Shown here: positions 50,583 through 60,000 of the stretch, one piece after another
Numbering within the stretch: position 1 is the first letter of the stretch
How the letters are laid out: each line of letters starts with the position of its first letter
DNA from: Australimonas brisbanensis
GTDB lineage: Bacteria; Chloroflexota; Dehalococcoidia; Lucifugimonadales; Australimonadaceae
DNA length: 64,000 bases
Assembly: GCA_038147155.1 (NCBI GenBank)
Contig: JAYQTA010000003.1
Span: 124,001 to 188,000 of the forward strand
Direction: 5' to 3'
The notes under the pieces: generated by a model
Seen by the model: the letters and a program-made list of their open reading frames with translations, nothing else
Databases searched by the model: none
What the model was told of the DNA's origin: nothing
Program-made: the position numbers and the translations under genes

Positions 50583-50733
50583 GTGGAGCGAAGCCCCAAG
50601 AGCGCCAACAAGCCCAGGAGTGTCCGGGCTAGGGGGGTGCAGTGGGGGAAGGCACCTCCCCCAGCCGGGGGTTCGGCGCGAAGCGCCCAGGGGGTGTCCC
50701 CCTTAATCGAGCGAGCCGCAGGCGAGCGGGCCC
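50583..50733 (+). repeat. dispersed repeat element, left-truncated copy
   Basis: GTGGAGCGAAGCCCCAAGAGCG, GTCCGGGCTAGGGGGGTGCAGT, GGCACCTCCCCCAGCCGGGGGTTCGGCGCGAAGCGCCC, AGGGGGTGTCCCCCTT and outer GAGCGAG...GCGAGCGGG arm. Matches the right half of copies 1 and 2; the left terminal arm is missing. Confidence 0.65.
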
Positions 50734-50735
50734 CG

Positions 50736-51383
50736 TTACAGGAGAACGGGCAGCGCCATCACCAGTGCGGCGGCCAGGGGGGCGGTGAGGTTGTCGTCCA
50801 CGGGGGAGGGCACCAGTTCAGCGATGTCGGCTGCCACGGCGCCCAGGGGAATCCACCACCCCAGGCGGATGTCGCGGTGGAAGGCGATCAGCACCCCGGC
50901 AAGGGTGGCGGCCAGCGCGAAGGCAATGGTGCCCGTGGGCGACTTGCCGAAGATGCGGATGGTGTGGTCGCGTCCGCCCACCAGCGCGGCCACCGGGTCG
51001 CCCACGGCCAGGAACAGCAACGCCAGCACCGTCGCCTCGTGGGGGAAGACGAAGTAGACGAAGGTGGCGGAGAGCCACAGGAACGTGGCCCCGGTCACCT
51101 CGAAGCGCTCCTTGGGCTTGAAGAAGGGGAGGCGCGTGACGATCAGGTCGTTGAGCGGCCCCACCAGCGAACGCCCCGCCTCGGTGAGCACGGAGGCGAT
51201 GCTCCCGCCGATCAGCACCCAATCCACCCAGTGGCTCGGCGCCAGCAGGATGAGCAGGGGGATGGTGGACCCGGCTAGGAGGTGGAAGAGCCGGCGTGGC
51301 CAGATGGTGGGGGTCACCGGCGGTTCATAGATGAACGCGTGGAGCGGCTCAGGGAGCGGCGGGAGGTGGGGTCGATGGCGCAT
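50736..51383 (-). CDS. dolichol/phytol-kinase-like (CTP-dependent polyprenol kinase family) membrane protein
   Basis: 215 aa, about six membrane segments. RRLFHLLAGSTIPLLILL, LFLAVGDPVAALVGGRD, FGKSPTGTIAFALAATLAGVLIAF and LVPSPVDDNLTAPLAAALVM are the hallmarks of the SEC59/DGK1/phytol kinase family, which phosphorylates lipid alcohols using CTP. Overlaps the desulfurase 3' end by 35 nt, so probably co-transcribed with it. Confidence 0.8.
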   Translation of the reverse strand: MRHRPHLPPLPEPLHAFIYEPPVTPTIWPRRLFHLLAGSTIPLLILLAPSHWVDWVLIGGSIASVLTEAGRSLVGPLNDLIVTRLPFFKPKERFEVTGATFLWLSATFVYFVFPHEATVLALLFLAVGDPVAALVGGRDHTIRIFGKSPTGTIAFALAATLAGVLIAFHRDIRLGWWIPLGAVAADIAELVPSPVDDNLTAPLAAALVMALPVLL

Positions 51384-52581
51384 GCGCTAGGCCCCTCCCC
51401 GCCACGGCCCGCAGGCGCGGCACCAGCCCCGCCAGCACCTCCACGGCCCGGTCCACGTCGGCCTCGGTGTTCTGCGGCCCCAGGGAGAGACGCAGCCCGG
51501 AGCGGCTCGCCCGCGCGTCCAGCCCCAGCGCCTCCAGCACATGCGAGGGCTCGATGGACCCGGCGGTGCAGGCTGCCCCCGATGAGGCACACACTCCCGC
51601 CATGTCCAAACCCATGAGCAGCGGTTCGGCTTCCACCCCCTCGAAGCGCACCGACAGGTTGCCGGGGATGCGCTGGGCCAACCCCCCGTTCACGTGCATC
51701 CCCTCGATGCGCTCGGCCAGGCCCGCCAGCAGCCGCTCGCGCAGCGCCACGGCGTGGGCGCACCGCGATGCGCGCGCCCCGTCCGCCGCCTCCAGCGCCA
51801 CGGCCATGCCCACGATGCCCGCCGTGTTCTCGGTGCCGCCGCGCCGCCCACGCTCCTGCGCCCCGCCCACCTGGGTGGGCACGAAGGGAGCATTGCGTCG
51901 GATGTACAGCAGCCCGGCGCCCTTTGGGCCGTTGAACTTGTGGGCGGACAGGCTCAGCAAGTCCACCCCCAGCGTGTCCACGTCCAGGGGTAGATAGCCC
52001 GCGGCCTGCACCGCGTCGGTGTGGACGGCGATGCGGGTACGCTGCGCCGCCGCGTGCTGGCGCACCAGCGCTGCCACCTCGGCCACGGGCTGCACCGTGC
52101 CCACCTCGTTGTTCACCAGCATGATGCTGACCAGCCCCGTCTCGGGGGTGAGGGCGGCGGCGATGGCCGCCGGGTCGATGACCCCGTCGCGCCCCGGCTT
52201 CACCAGGGTTGCCGTGCAGCTCAGGCGCTGCGCCAACTCCACCGCGGCCAGCACCGCGTGGTGCTCGATGGCCGTGGTGACGATGTGGGTGAGGCCCTTC
52301 TCGCGCCCGGCCAGTGCCGCACCCAGCACGGCCGCGTTGTCGGACTCGGTGCCGCCGGAGGTGAACACCACCTCCCCCACCCGGCAGTTCAGGACGCGTG
52401 CGCACCGCTCGCGTGCCGTGTCCAGCGCCCGGCGCGCCTCCTGGCCGAGGGCGTGCAGGGAGGAGGCGTTGCCGTACCCGCTGACCTGCGAATCGAGGTG
52501 CGGGCGCATCGCCGCCAGGGCCTCTGGAGAGAGGGGCGTGGTGGCCGCGTTGTCCAGGTAGACGGGGGGCTGGTCAGCCAC
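51349..52581 (-). CDS. cysteine desulfurase (NifS/IscS type)
   Basis: 410 aa. PLP features: YLDNAATTPLSPEALAAM, TSGGTESDNAAV, DAVQAAGYLPLDV, Schiff-base Lys in LLSLSAHKFNGPKG (about residue 208) and active Cys in SSGAACTAGS (about residue 330). RGGTENTAGIVGMA is also conserved. Releases sulfur from cysteine for FeS clusters or thiolation; such enzymes can also handle selenium, of interest given the putative selenoprotein at 23.9 kb. Ends 3' in a Pro/Ala tail overlapping the next gene. Confidence 0.93.
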   Translation of the reverse strand: MADQPPVYLDNAATTPLSPEALAAMRPHLDSQVSGYGNASSLHALGQEARRALDTARERCARVLNCRVGEVVFTSGGTESDNAAVLGAALAGREKGLTHIVTTAIEHHAVLAAVELAQRLSCTATLVKPGRDGVIDPAAIAAALTPETGLVSIMLVNNEVGTVQPVAEVAALVRQHAAAQRTRIAVHTDAVQAAGYLPLDVDTLGVDLLSLSAHKFNGPKGAGLLYIRRNAPFVPTQVGGAQERGRRGGTENTAGIVGMAVALEAADGARASRCAHAVALRERLLAGLAERIEGMHVNGGLAQRIPGNLSVRFEGVEAEPLLMGLDMAGVCASSGAACTAGSIEPSHVLEALGLDARASRSGLRLSLGPQNTEADVDRAVEVLAGLVPRLRAVAGRGLAHAPSTPPPAAP

Positions 52582-52582
52582 G

Positions 52583-53707
52583 CTACACCTTCAGCCCGGC
52601 GCGAGTGCGCACCAAGTCCAGCAGCCGCTCGCGCGTCACCAGCCCCACCACCCGCTCCCGCTCTTCCACCACCGGCACCTGGTTCACGTTCCCCTCCACC
52701 ATGGCGGTGAGCACCGTGAGGGCCGGGGTGTCCGGCGTTGCCCGCACCGCCTGCTCCAGCGGCACCATGGCCTGGGCCACGGTGAGGGCGGCCCACTGTG
52801 CGCGGTCCACCTGGGCCACGGTGCCCAGGGTGACGATACCCACGGTGCGGCCCTGTTCGGTGAGCAGGAAGAAGCGCTGCCCGGTGGGCAGGATGTGCCC
52901 CTCCACGAGCAGGTCCAGATGCAGGTGCGAGGCGACGGAGGGGCAGTCCGTGGCCATGATGGTCCCGGCGCTCACCCCCTCCAGCGCCTTGGACATCTGG
53001 AGCTGGGCCACGGAGGCGGAGGCTGCGTTCTCGATGAACCAGCCGATCAACGCCAGCCACAGGCCGGAATGGTCACCGGTCAGAATCACTAGCAGGGCGC
53101 CACCCACTATGAACATGAGCCCCACCCCTCGCCCCACGCCCGATGCGATGAGTGTGGCGCGCTCGAAGGAGTCGGTGCGCGCCCACACCAGCGCGCGCAG
53201 CACCCGCCCGCCATCCATGGGGAAACCGGGCACTAGGTTGAATGCCCCCAGGGCAAGGTTGATGAGCGATAGGTACGCCGCGGCCACCGACAGCCAGCCC
53301 GCTGGGCCGCTGGTGACCCAGGCGAGGGCGTAGAAGACCCCCGCCAGGGCGAAGGAGGTGAGGGGCCCGGCGATGGCCACCGCCAACTCCACGCGGGGAC
53401 GCTCCGCCTCACGGGCGATGCGCGCCGCGCCGCCGAAGATGAACAGGGTGATGGAGGTGACGGGGATGCCGTTGCGCAGCGCCACCACCGAGTGGCCCAG
53501 CTCATGCAGCACCACCGAGCCGAAGAAGAGCAGGGCGGTGGCCACGGCCAGCGCCGCGCGGGGGGCGGCCGCCCAACCCGCCACCGGGTCGAGTGAGGCG
53601 AAGAGCACCGTCAGGTTGAAGGACATGAGGACGAAGATGGCCAGCCACGAGTAGTGGGCGTAGAGGGGGTTGCCCAGGACGCGTCCGAACCGGAACGAGC
53701 CTCCCAT
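52583..53707 (-). CDS. site-2 protease (M50 metalloprotease) with C-terminal CBS pair
   Basis: 374 aa. Membrane zinc protease core: VVLHELGHSVVAL (HExxH, about residue 67) and LNLVPGFPMDGGRVLRALVWA (third ligand Asp). Six hydrophobic segments. The last 130 residues form two CBS motifs (VEGHILPTGQRFFLLTEQGRTVGIVTL; VLTAMVEGNVNQVPVVEERERVVGLVTRERLLDLV), which usually bind adenine nucleotides and gate activity. Resembles Rip3/SpoIVFB-like proteases. The start of the desulfurase follows at once. Confidence 0.92.
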   Translation of the reverse strand: MGGSFRFGRVLGNPLYAHYSWLAIFVLMSFNLTVLFASLDPVAGWAAAPRAALAVATALLFFGSVVLHELGHSVVALRNGIPVTSITLFIFGGAARIAREAERPRVELAVAIAGPLTSFALAGVFYALAWVTSGPAGWLSVAAAYLSLINLALGAFNLVPGFPMDGGRVLRALVWARTDSFERATLIASGVGRGVGLMFIVGGALLVILTGDHSGLWLALIGWFIENAASASVAQLQMSKALEGVSAGTIMATDCPSVASHLHLDLLVEGHILPTGQRFFLLTEQGRTVGIVTLGTVAQVDRAQWAALTVAQAMVPLEQAVRATPDTPALTVLTAMVEGNVNQVPVVEERERVVGLVTRERLLDLVRTRAGLKV

Positions 53708-53734
53708 GCATCCCCCTCCATCCGATCGAGGGGC

Positions 53735-54616
53735 TTAGCGCGCGTCCCCCGTGGCGTAGCCGATGAGCTTGTAGACCAGCTTGGCCGCAGTATACGCGCT
53801 GGTCTCCGGGCCCTCCTTGGGGGAGAGCTCCATCACGTCGAAGGCCACGATGTGCTTGCGCTCGCCCACTGCGCGCAGGATCTTGAGCGCCTCCCACCAG
53901 CCCATGCCGCCGGGCTCCGGCGTGCCCACCGCTGCCATGAACGTCGGGTCGAAGCAGTCCAGGTCAACGGACACGTACACGTGATCCGTGAGGCGCGCCA
54001 GGATGGCGTCCACATCGGTGATGGGATCGGCATTGCGGGGGAAGAAGGGGATGTCCCGCTCGCGCACCAGGCGTGCCTCATCCGCCGTCATGGAACGGAT
54101 GCCCACCTGGGTGATGGGGGCGTGGTCCAGCATGCGGCGCGAGGCGTTGGCGTGGGAGAACTCGGCCTCCTGGTACACCTCGCGCAGGTCGGCGTGGGCG
54201 TCCAGCACCAGCACGGACAGGTCGGGGTAGTGCTCGCGCACCGCCGCGACCGCGCCCGCGGTGACCGAGTGCTCACCGCCCAGCATGCCCACCAGCTTGC
54301 CCGCATCCATGTACCAGCTCACCGCATCGTGGACGCGCTGGACCATCTGGGTGGGGCCCTCGGCGTGGGGCTCCAGGCCCGGGGCGGTGTAGATGCCCAC
54401 GGAGCGGGTTTCCCGGTCCAGTTCTGGGTCGTACTCCTCCATATCGCGCGAGGCCTTCAGGATGGCATCGGGCCCATCGCGCGAGCCGGAGCGGTAGGAG
54501 GTGGTGGCATCGTAGGGCACCGGCAGCAGCACCACCCGCGAGCGGGTGAGGCTGTGCTCGGCGGGGTCGAGCCCCAGGTAGGTCTGGTGGATGACGGGCC
54601 AGTCGGTGTTGCTCAA
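53735..54616 (-). CDS. speB: agmatinase/ureohydrolase
   Basis: 293 aa, TTG start. Di-manganese ligands in GGEHS, DAHADLREVY and VSVDLDCFDPTFM, in the order of arginase/agmatinase enzymes; PVPYDATTSYRSGSRDGPDAIL is agmatinase-type. Removes urea from agmatine, or from N1-aminopropylagmatine in some lineages. Downstream of the AdoMet decarboxylase gene on the same strand (60 nt gap), forming a polyamine unit; no aminopropyltransferase or arginine decarboxylase lies here. Confidence 0.92.
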   Translation of the reverse strand: MSNTDWPVIHQTYLGLDPAEHSLTRSRVVLLPVPYDATTSYRSGSRDGPDAILKASRDMEEYDPELDRETRSVGIYTAPGLEPHAEGPTQMVQRVHDAVSWYMDAGKLVGMLGGEHSVTAGAVAAVREHYPDLSVLVLDAHADLREVYQEAEFSHANASRRMLDHAPITQVGIRSMTADEARLVRERDIPFFPRNADPITDVDAILARLTDHVYVSVDLDCFDPTFMAAVGTPEPGGMGWWEALKILRAVGERKHIVAFDVMELSPKEGPETSAYTAAKLVYKLIGYATGDAR

Positions 54617-54676
54617 TGGGCATCGACCCGGTGAACCGGGCTCCTCATTCAGGTGGGGACGGCGGACCGGGCGGGA

Positions 54677-55090
54677 CTAGGCGGTCTGGGCCAGGGCGGA
54701 GCGCTCGGCCTCCACGGCCGTGCGGGCAGCCACCGGGTCCAGGTGTTCCAGGCCGCGCTCCAGCACCCAGTGCTTCACCTCGCCGATGGCGAAGAGCTTC
54801 TGGATCTCCTGGACGGCCAGCTCGGTGTCGAACTCCTTGCAGGAGAAGACGTCCACGTTGATGTAGCCGCGGCCGGGGAAGGTGTGCACCGAGATGTGGG
54901 ACTCAGCGATGATGACGAAACCGGAAACGCCCCAGTCCTCGGGCTTCGGGCCCTTGTAGGTGTAGACGGACGGGGGGGTGATCTTGGTCATGTTGATGGC
55001 GTCGGGATAGGCGTCCAGGAAGCGGCGGACGTGCTCCGCGTCGGTCAGCTGCTTGGGATCGCAGCTATGGCCATCTATAACTAGGTGCAT
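54677..55090 (-). CDS. speH: S-adenosylmethionine decarboxylase proenzyme
   Basis: 137 aa, GGAGAACCG before ATG. The self-cleavage site is AESHISVHTFPGRGY, with Ser64 becoming the pyruvoyl group; VDVFSCKEF supplies the catalytic Cys. A bacterial class 1b enzyme, slightly longer than the usual 120-130 aa at its C terminus (VEAERSALAQTA). Makes decarboxylated AdoMet for aminopropyl transfer. Leader of about 125 nt. Confidence 0.95.
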   Translation of the reverse strand: MHLVIDGHSCDPKQLTDAEHVRRFLDAYPDAINMTKITPPSVYTYKGPKPEDWGVSGFVIIAESHISVHTFPGRGYINVDVFSCKEFDTELAVQEIQKLFAIGEVKHWVLERGLEHLDPVAARTAVEAERSALAQTA

Positions 55091-55192
55091 CGGTTCTCCT
55101 GTTTCTCCTGCCCGCGAAGGGGTACTCGGTGGTGTCTCCGCAGCCGGGTGGCTCGTGTCGGCAGGACACGGTTACGGCGGCCTAGAGAACGA

Positions 55193-55224
55193 CGCCCGCA
55201 GAACGGGCGCCTACGAAAAGTGTA
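55193..55224 (-). promoter_or_regulatory. speH -10 box and leader hairpin
   Basis: TACACT on the minus strand (55224-55219) followed by a CGCCCG/CGGGCG hairpin (55209-55193) within the predicted leader. Confidence 0.35.
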
Positions 55225-55292
55225 GCAGCCCCCCCGCTGCGCACAAGGGGTGTTGCCCAGCATTTCGCCCGGTTCCGGGGCCCTCTTTCGGT

Positions 55293-55298
55293 TATACT
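55293..55298 (+). promoter_or_regulatory. -10 box for cinA
   Basis: TATACT, about 37 nt before ATG 55335; no convincing -35 box. Confidence 0.45.
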
Positions 55299-55334
55299 CG
55301 CCGCTGGCCGCATCCCACCCCCACGGACGTGCGC

Positions 55335-56567
55335 ATGGACGTTGAGATCGTCGCGGTCGGCACCGAGTTGCTCATGGGCGAGACGCAGGACACCAATTCG
55401 TCCTGGCTGGGCTCGCGCCTGCCGGAGTTCGGCCTCACCCTGCGCTACGTCACCATCATCGGCGATGACCTCACCCGGCTGACCGACCACCTGGACCGTG
55501 CCTGGCGCCGCTCCGATGTGGTCATCTGCATGGGGGGGCTGGGGCCCACCCTGGACGATCTGACCCGCGATGGCATCGCCAAGATGTTGGGCGAGGAGCT
55601 CACCACCGACCCCGCGCTTAAGGCGTGGCTGGAGGACTCATTCGCGCGACGCAACGCGGGGCCCATGCCCCAGCAGAACCTCCGCCAGGCCGGCATCATC
55701 CCCTCGGCGGTGGCGATCCAGAACGCCATGGGCACCGCGCCCTCCTGGTGGATCGACCGTGAGGACAAACTGCTCATCACCCTGCCGGGCCCTCCGCGCG
55801 AACTGATGCACATGTGGTCCACCCAGATTGCGCCCCGGTTGAAGGAGCGCATCCCCGGTGTTGCCATCCTGGCCCGCACCTTCAAGACCATCGGCCTCTC
55901 GGAGGCGGCGGTGGATGAGGCCGTGCGCGCCGTCTACGACATCCCCGGCATGGAGCTGGGCGTGTACGCCAAGCCCGACGGCATCCAGCTGCGCGCCATC
56001 GCCCAGGCGCAGACGGAGGCGGAGGCACTCAAGACGCTGCTGACCGCCGAGACGATGATCCGCGAGGCGCTGGGCGCCTACATCTGGGGCACCGGTGAGG
56101 ACGACCCGCCGGTGCAGGCCGGCGTGCTGCTGCGCGAGCGCGGCTGGAAACTGGCCGTGCTGGAATCGTGCACCGGCGGCCTGCTGGGCGGGGCCATCAC
56201 CGATGCGCCGGGCTCCTCCGCCTACTTCGTGGGCGGGGGCATCGCCTACTCCAACGAGATGAAGGTGGCCGCCGGGGTGGATCCCGCGGTGCTCACCGAG
56301 CACGGTGCCGTCAGCGAGCAGGCCGCCCGCGCCCTGGCCGAGGCCGCCTGCGCCACCTATGGCGCCGAGTGCGGCATCGGCGTGACGGGCGTGGCCGGGC
56401 CGGAGGACGATGGAGAGATCAAGGCGGGCACGGTGTACATCGGCGTGGCAACCCCCAAGGGGGTCAGCGTCACCCTGCACCGGTTCCCCTCGCGCCGCCC
56501 GCTGGTGCGCGCCCGCGCCGTCACCGCTGCGCTCCTGCAGCTCATGGGAGCGCTCAAGCAGGCCTAA
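55335..56567 (+). CDS. cinA: CinA-like competence/damage-inducible protein with NMN deamidase domain
   Basis: 410 aa. N-terminal MoCF-like (COG1058) domain: EIVAVGTELLMGETQDTNSSWL, ICMGGLGPTLDDLTRD, TLPGPPRELMHMW. C-terminal CinA domain: LAVLESCTGGLLGGAITDAPGSSAYFVGGGIAYSNEMK and GIGVTGVAGPEDD. The first domain is an ADP-ribose pyrophosphatase-type, the second an NMN amidohydrolase in NAD recycling. Start chosen at ATG 55335, after the promoter; longer frame upstream is unconserved. Confidence 0.93.
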   Translation: MDVEIVAVGTELLMGETQDTNSSWLGSRLPEFGLTLRYVTIIGDDLTRLTDHLDRAWRRSDVVICMGGLGPTLDDLTRDGIAKMLGEELTTDPALKAWLEDSFARRNAGPMPQQNLRQAGIIPSAVAIQNAMGTAPSWWIDREDKLLITLPGPPRELMHMWSTQIAPRLKERIPGVAILARTFKTIGLSEAAVDEAVRAVYDIPGMELGVYAKPDGIQLRAIAQAQTEAEALKTLLTAETMIREALGAYIWGTGEDDPPVQAGVLLRERGWKLAVLESCTGGLLGGAITDAPGSSAYFVGGGIAYSNEMKVAAGVDPAVLTEHGAVSEQAARALAEAACATYGAECGIGVTGVAGPEDDGEIKAGTVYIGVATPKGVSVTLHRFPSRRPLVRARAVTAALLQLMGALKQA

Positions 56568-56573
56568 CTACGA

Positions 56574-57014
56574 CTACACCTGCCGGTTGCGTGGCGGGCG
56601 GGGCAGCAGGCGCACCACCGCCAGGGCCAGCGCCGTGGTGACGGCGGCCGCGATGTATAGCCCCGTCCCGGCGAGCACGCCCACCGAGGCCGTGGCCCAG
56701 ATGCTGGCCGCCGTGGTGAGCCCGCGCACCGAATCGCCCGCCCGGAAGATGGTGCCCGCGCCCAGGAAGCCGATGCCCGTCACCACGCCCGCGGCCACGC
56801 GGCCAGAGGACACATCGCCGGGGAAGCCCCACGCGGAGACGACGGTGAAGGCCGCCGCGCCTAGGCTCACCATGGCCAGGGTGCGCATGCCCGCCTGCTT
56901 GAGCGCGTGCTCGCGCTCGAAGCCCACGGCGGCGCCCAGCACCAGCGCAAGCAGCAATCGCCCGGCCACCTCCAGTTCGGCGGCCCAGCCCAGGGTGCCC
57001 AGCTCGCCCAGCAT
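56574..57014 (-). CDS. MgtC/SapB family membrane protein
   Basis: 146 aa, four membrane segments. LLALVLGAAVGFEREHALKQAGMRTLAMVSLGAAAFTVVS and GIGFLGAGTIFRAGDSVRGLTTAASIWATASVGVLAGTGLY are the family hallmarks. Members affect magnesium homeostasis or F-ATPase. Begins 2 nt after the NorD-like gene. Confidence 0.92.
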   Translation of the reverse strand: MLGELGTLGWAAELEVAGRLLLALVLGAAVGFEREHALKQAGMRTLAMVSLGAAAFTVVSAWGFPGDVSSGRVAAGVVTGIGFLGAGTIFRAGDSVRGLTTAASIWATASVGVLAGTGLYIAAAVTTALALAVVRLLPRPPRNRQV

Positions 57015-57016
57015 CG

Positions 57017-60000
57017 CTACACCGTGATCTTCCGGTAAAGGTAGGGCAGCCGGCGCGGCAACTCCAGGATGTCCGGGAGCACCTCGTAGTTCAGATCGCC
57101 CGCCATGGTGCGCAGGTAGTCGTGCCCGTTGCGGTCCACGGTGAGGCAGAAGGGGGTGATGTCGCGCTGACGCGCCTCCACCAGCGCCATGCGGGTGTCC
57201 TGCACGGCGTACTCCTTCTCCACACCCTCGCGCGAGTAGCCCCGGTCCTGGGGGCGTCCGTCGGAGATGACGAACATGAACTTGGTCTTGGCGTCCGTCT
57301 TGGCCAGCTTCGCGGTGGCGTGACGGATCGCCGGGCCCATGCGGGTGGCGTGCAGGGGGGAGACCTTGTCCATGCGCCGCTTCACCTTGTCGGTGAATGG
57401 CTCGTCCACCTCCTTGATGACGTAGAACTCCACGTTCTCGCGCCCGAAGCCGGAGAAGCCGTAGACGCCGTACCGGTCGCCCACCGCCTCCAGCGCCGTC
57501 ATCAGCAACACCATCGACTCCTTCTCCACGTCGATGATGCGCTTGTAGGGGCGCCGAGCCGTCTCGCCGCGGCGCGCGCGCAGCCAGGAGGTGTAGCCCA
57601 CCGGGTCGGTGGGGGGCGACCAGTCCGTTTGGGTGGACTCCTCAACGGCCTCGGCGGTGGAGGCGCTCATGTCCAGCAGGAAGGCCACGGCCACGTCGCG
57701 CTCGTCCTTGTTGCGCCGCCAGTAGATGCGCTCGTCGGGCGTCATCCGGTTGCGCAGGTCGATGAGCGCGTCGATGCCCGCGTCCAGGTCCACGTCCTCG
57801 CCCTCCGGCAGGCGGCGCACCTTGCGGTACAGCTCCGGGCGCACCGACTCGAACTGGCGCCGTATCTGGTCCATCAGCCCTGCGTGCTGGTGCAGCGTCT
57901 CGGTGAAGAAGCCCGTCTCGCCCAGGGCGCTCACGCGCTCCTGCACGATGCACCAGCGGGGGCGGTAGTCGCCCGCCCGGAAGTCCCACTCGTCGTAGGC
58001 GTAGGACTGGGGCTCCTTGGCCTCCAGGGAGCCGCCCTCCTCCTCCACGTGCGTGATGTCGTTGTAGCCGGAGCCGGGGGTCTGCTGAGCGTCGGCGCCC
58101 ATCTCCTTCATCATGTTGGAGGCGATCTCGGTGAGCTCCTCGTCGTCGGAGAATTCCACCTCGCCCGACTCGCGGAGCATCTGCTCCACCATCTCCATGC
58201 TGATGCCCGCCGCGCCCTCGTCGCCCGCGTCTGACTCGTCGGACGACTGCGCGCGCATCTTGGTGAGCATCTGCACCATCTCGGGCTTGAAATCGCCCCG
58301 GTACTCCACCTCCTCGGGGGAGGAGTAGTCCTCGCCCTCGCCGCTGCCCTGCTCGGCGGCCTCGTCAGCCTGGCGCAGCAGATTGGCGATGATGGCATCG
58401 GCATCGGGCTCGGAGAACTCGCCGCCGGTCAGGTCCACGCGCTCCCACTCGTGGGCGGGAACGGCCACGTTGGGCACCTGGGAGATGACGTGGTAGAGGC
58501 GCAGCGCCGCCTCGGCGGCATCCTCCACCGTTGCCTCCGGGTCCTGCACCGCGCGCACCAGCGCCGCGATCTCCTGCGCCTGTGCGGCGAAGGCCGAGGG
58601 CACGGGCACGTCGGTGTCCTGGCCCAGGGAGAGGCGTATCGCCAGTTCCACCATGGCCTGCTGGGCGGGCATGTTCTGGAGCACGCCGCGCTTGGCCAGC
58701 GCACCGGCCTGCACCTTGCGGTAGTCGCCAGCCAGGCCCTGGTAGCGGCCGGTGACCGCGTTGTCCACCCGGGCTGACTCCACCACCTTGAACAGGTCGG
58801 CGGCGAGCTCACGTTCCGGGAACAGGTCGAAGAAGCCGCCCACCGAGGTGGACGTGGTCTCGGCCTTCACCCCCTCCGCCACACGGCGGCGCAGGGTGTT
58901 GAATCGGTGCCCGTCGGCGGCGAAGTCGAAGCCGAACGAGCCGAACTCGATGTGGCCGATCTGGTGCGTCGCCACCACCTTGAGCCAGGCGAAGTTCTCC
59001 GCCTTCACCTCGGAGCCGTCCACCGACTCCGGCAGATAGATGGAGTGCCCGTCGGTGGTGGCCATGTCCACGTCGGCCCAGCCCAGGTGCTTGTTGGTCA
59101 GGTCGCCGGTGGGGTGGATGTCCACCTCCGAGCCCGCCAGGGCGTGGGCGTACATGCCCAGGGTGCCCTTGACCCGGTCCAGTTCAACCACCGAGGAGAG
59201 CTGCTCCAGCAGCGCCTCGGCGCGGGCCGACTCCAGCTTGAAGTAGGCCACGCCCCCGTCGGGGTTGTCCTTGAGGAACTCCAGCCCCTTGGCGAACCAG
59301 GCGTCCAGTTGGCTGGTGGAGATGCGGGTCAGCACGTCGGGCGCGGAGCGCAGGAACGCCCCCACCGCCTCCGCGTTGGTGTCGGCCAGGTCCTCGGCGC
59401 GCTCCACCACCACCTGCTGCAGGTCCTGCGGGAGGCGCGAGAGGGAGGAGGACGACTCGATCATGAACGCCGACACGTTGGGCATGCCCATGCGCGCCAG
59501 GCGCTCGGCCAGGGAGAAGTAGCGCCGGCGCAGCTTGCGGTCCACCGCCAGCTCCACCCGCAGGGCGGCCTCGAAGGACCCGCGCACCTCGCGCCAACTC
59601 GTCTCCGCCAGCACCGAGGCCAGCGATATTAGCTCCTCGCGCTCGCCCACCGCGGGCAGCACCCGCTGGCCCAGGGTGAGGGCCTCGGAGGCCAGGTCGT
59701 GGGAGCGGTTGGAGAGGGAGGAGAGCAGCCCCACGAACTGCTGGAGCTCGTTGAAGGTCAGATTCCCCACCAACTCCGGCGAGAGCTCGAAGAAGCGGGC
59801 GGCCAGGGAGGAGGACTTCCACGTCCCCGAGGAGAGCCCCTTGCCCAGCCCCGCCCAGGCGCTGATGTGGCGGGGCGCCAGCTGCGGGAGCACCTGGCCG
59901 GAGGCGCGGAAGTAGGCCGCCGCCACCAGCGGCGAAACACCCGCCAGCTCCGTGCCGGACTCGGTCCAGCGCTCGAACTGCGGGTAGCCCACCACCCCGC

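Noticed and set aside
57122..58234. A 370-aa plus-strand open frame within the NorD-like gene
   Set aside because: Antisense shadow; the minus strand carries the VWA domain with an intact MIDAS motif.
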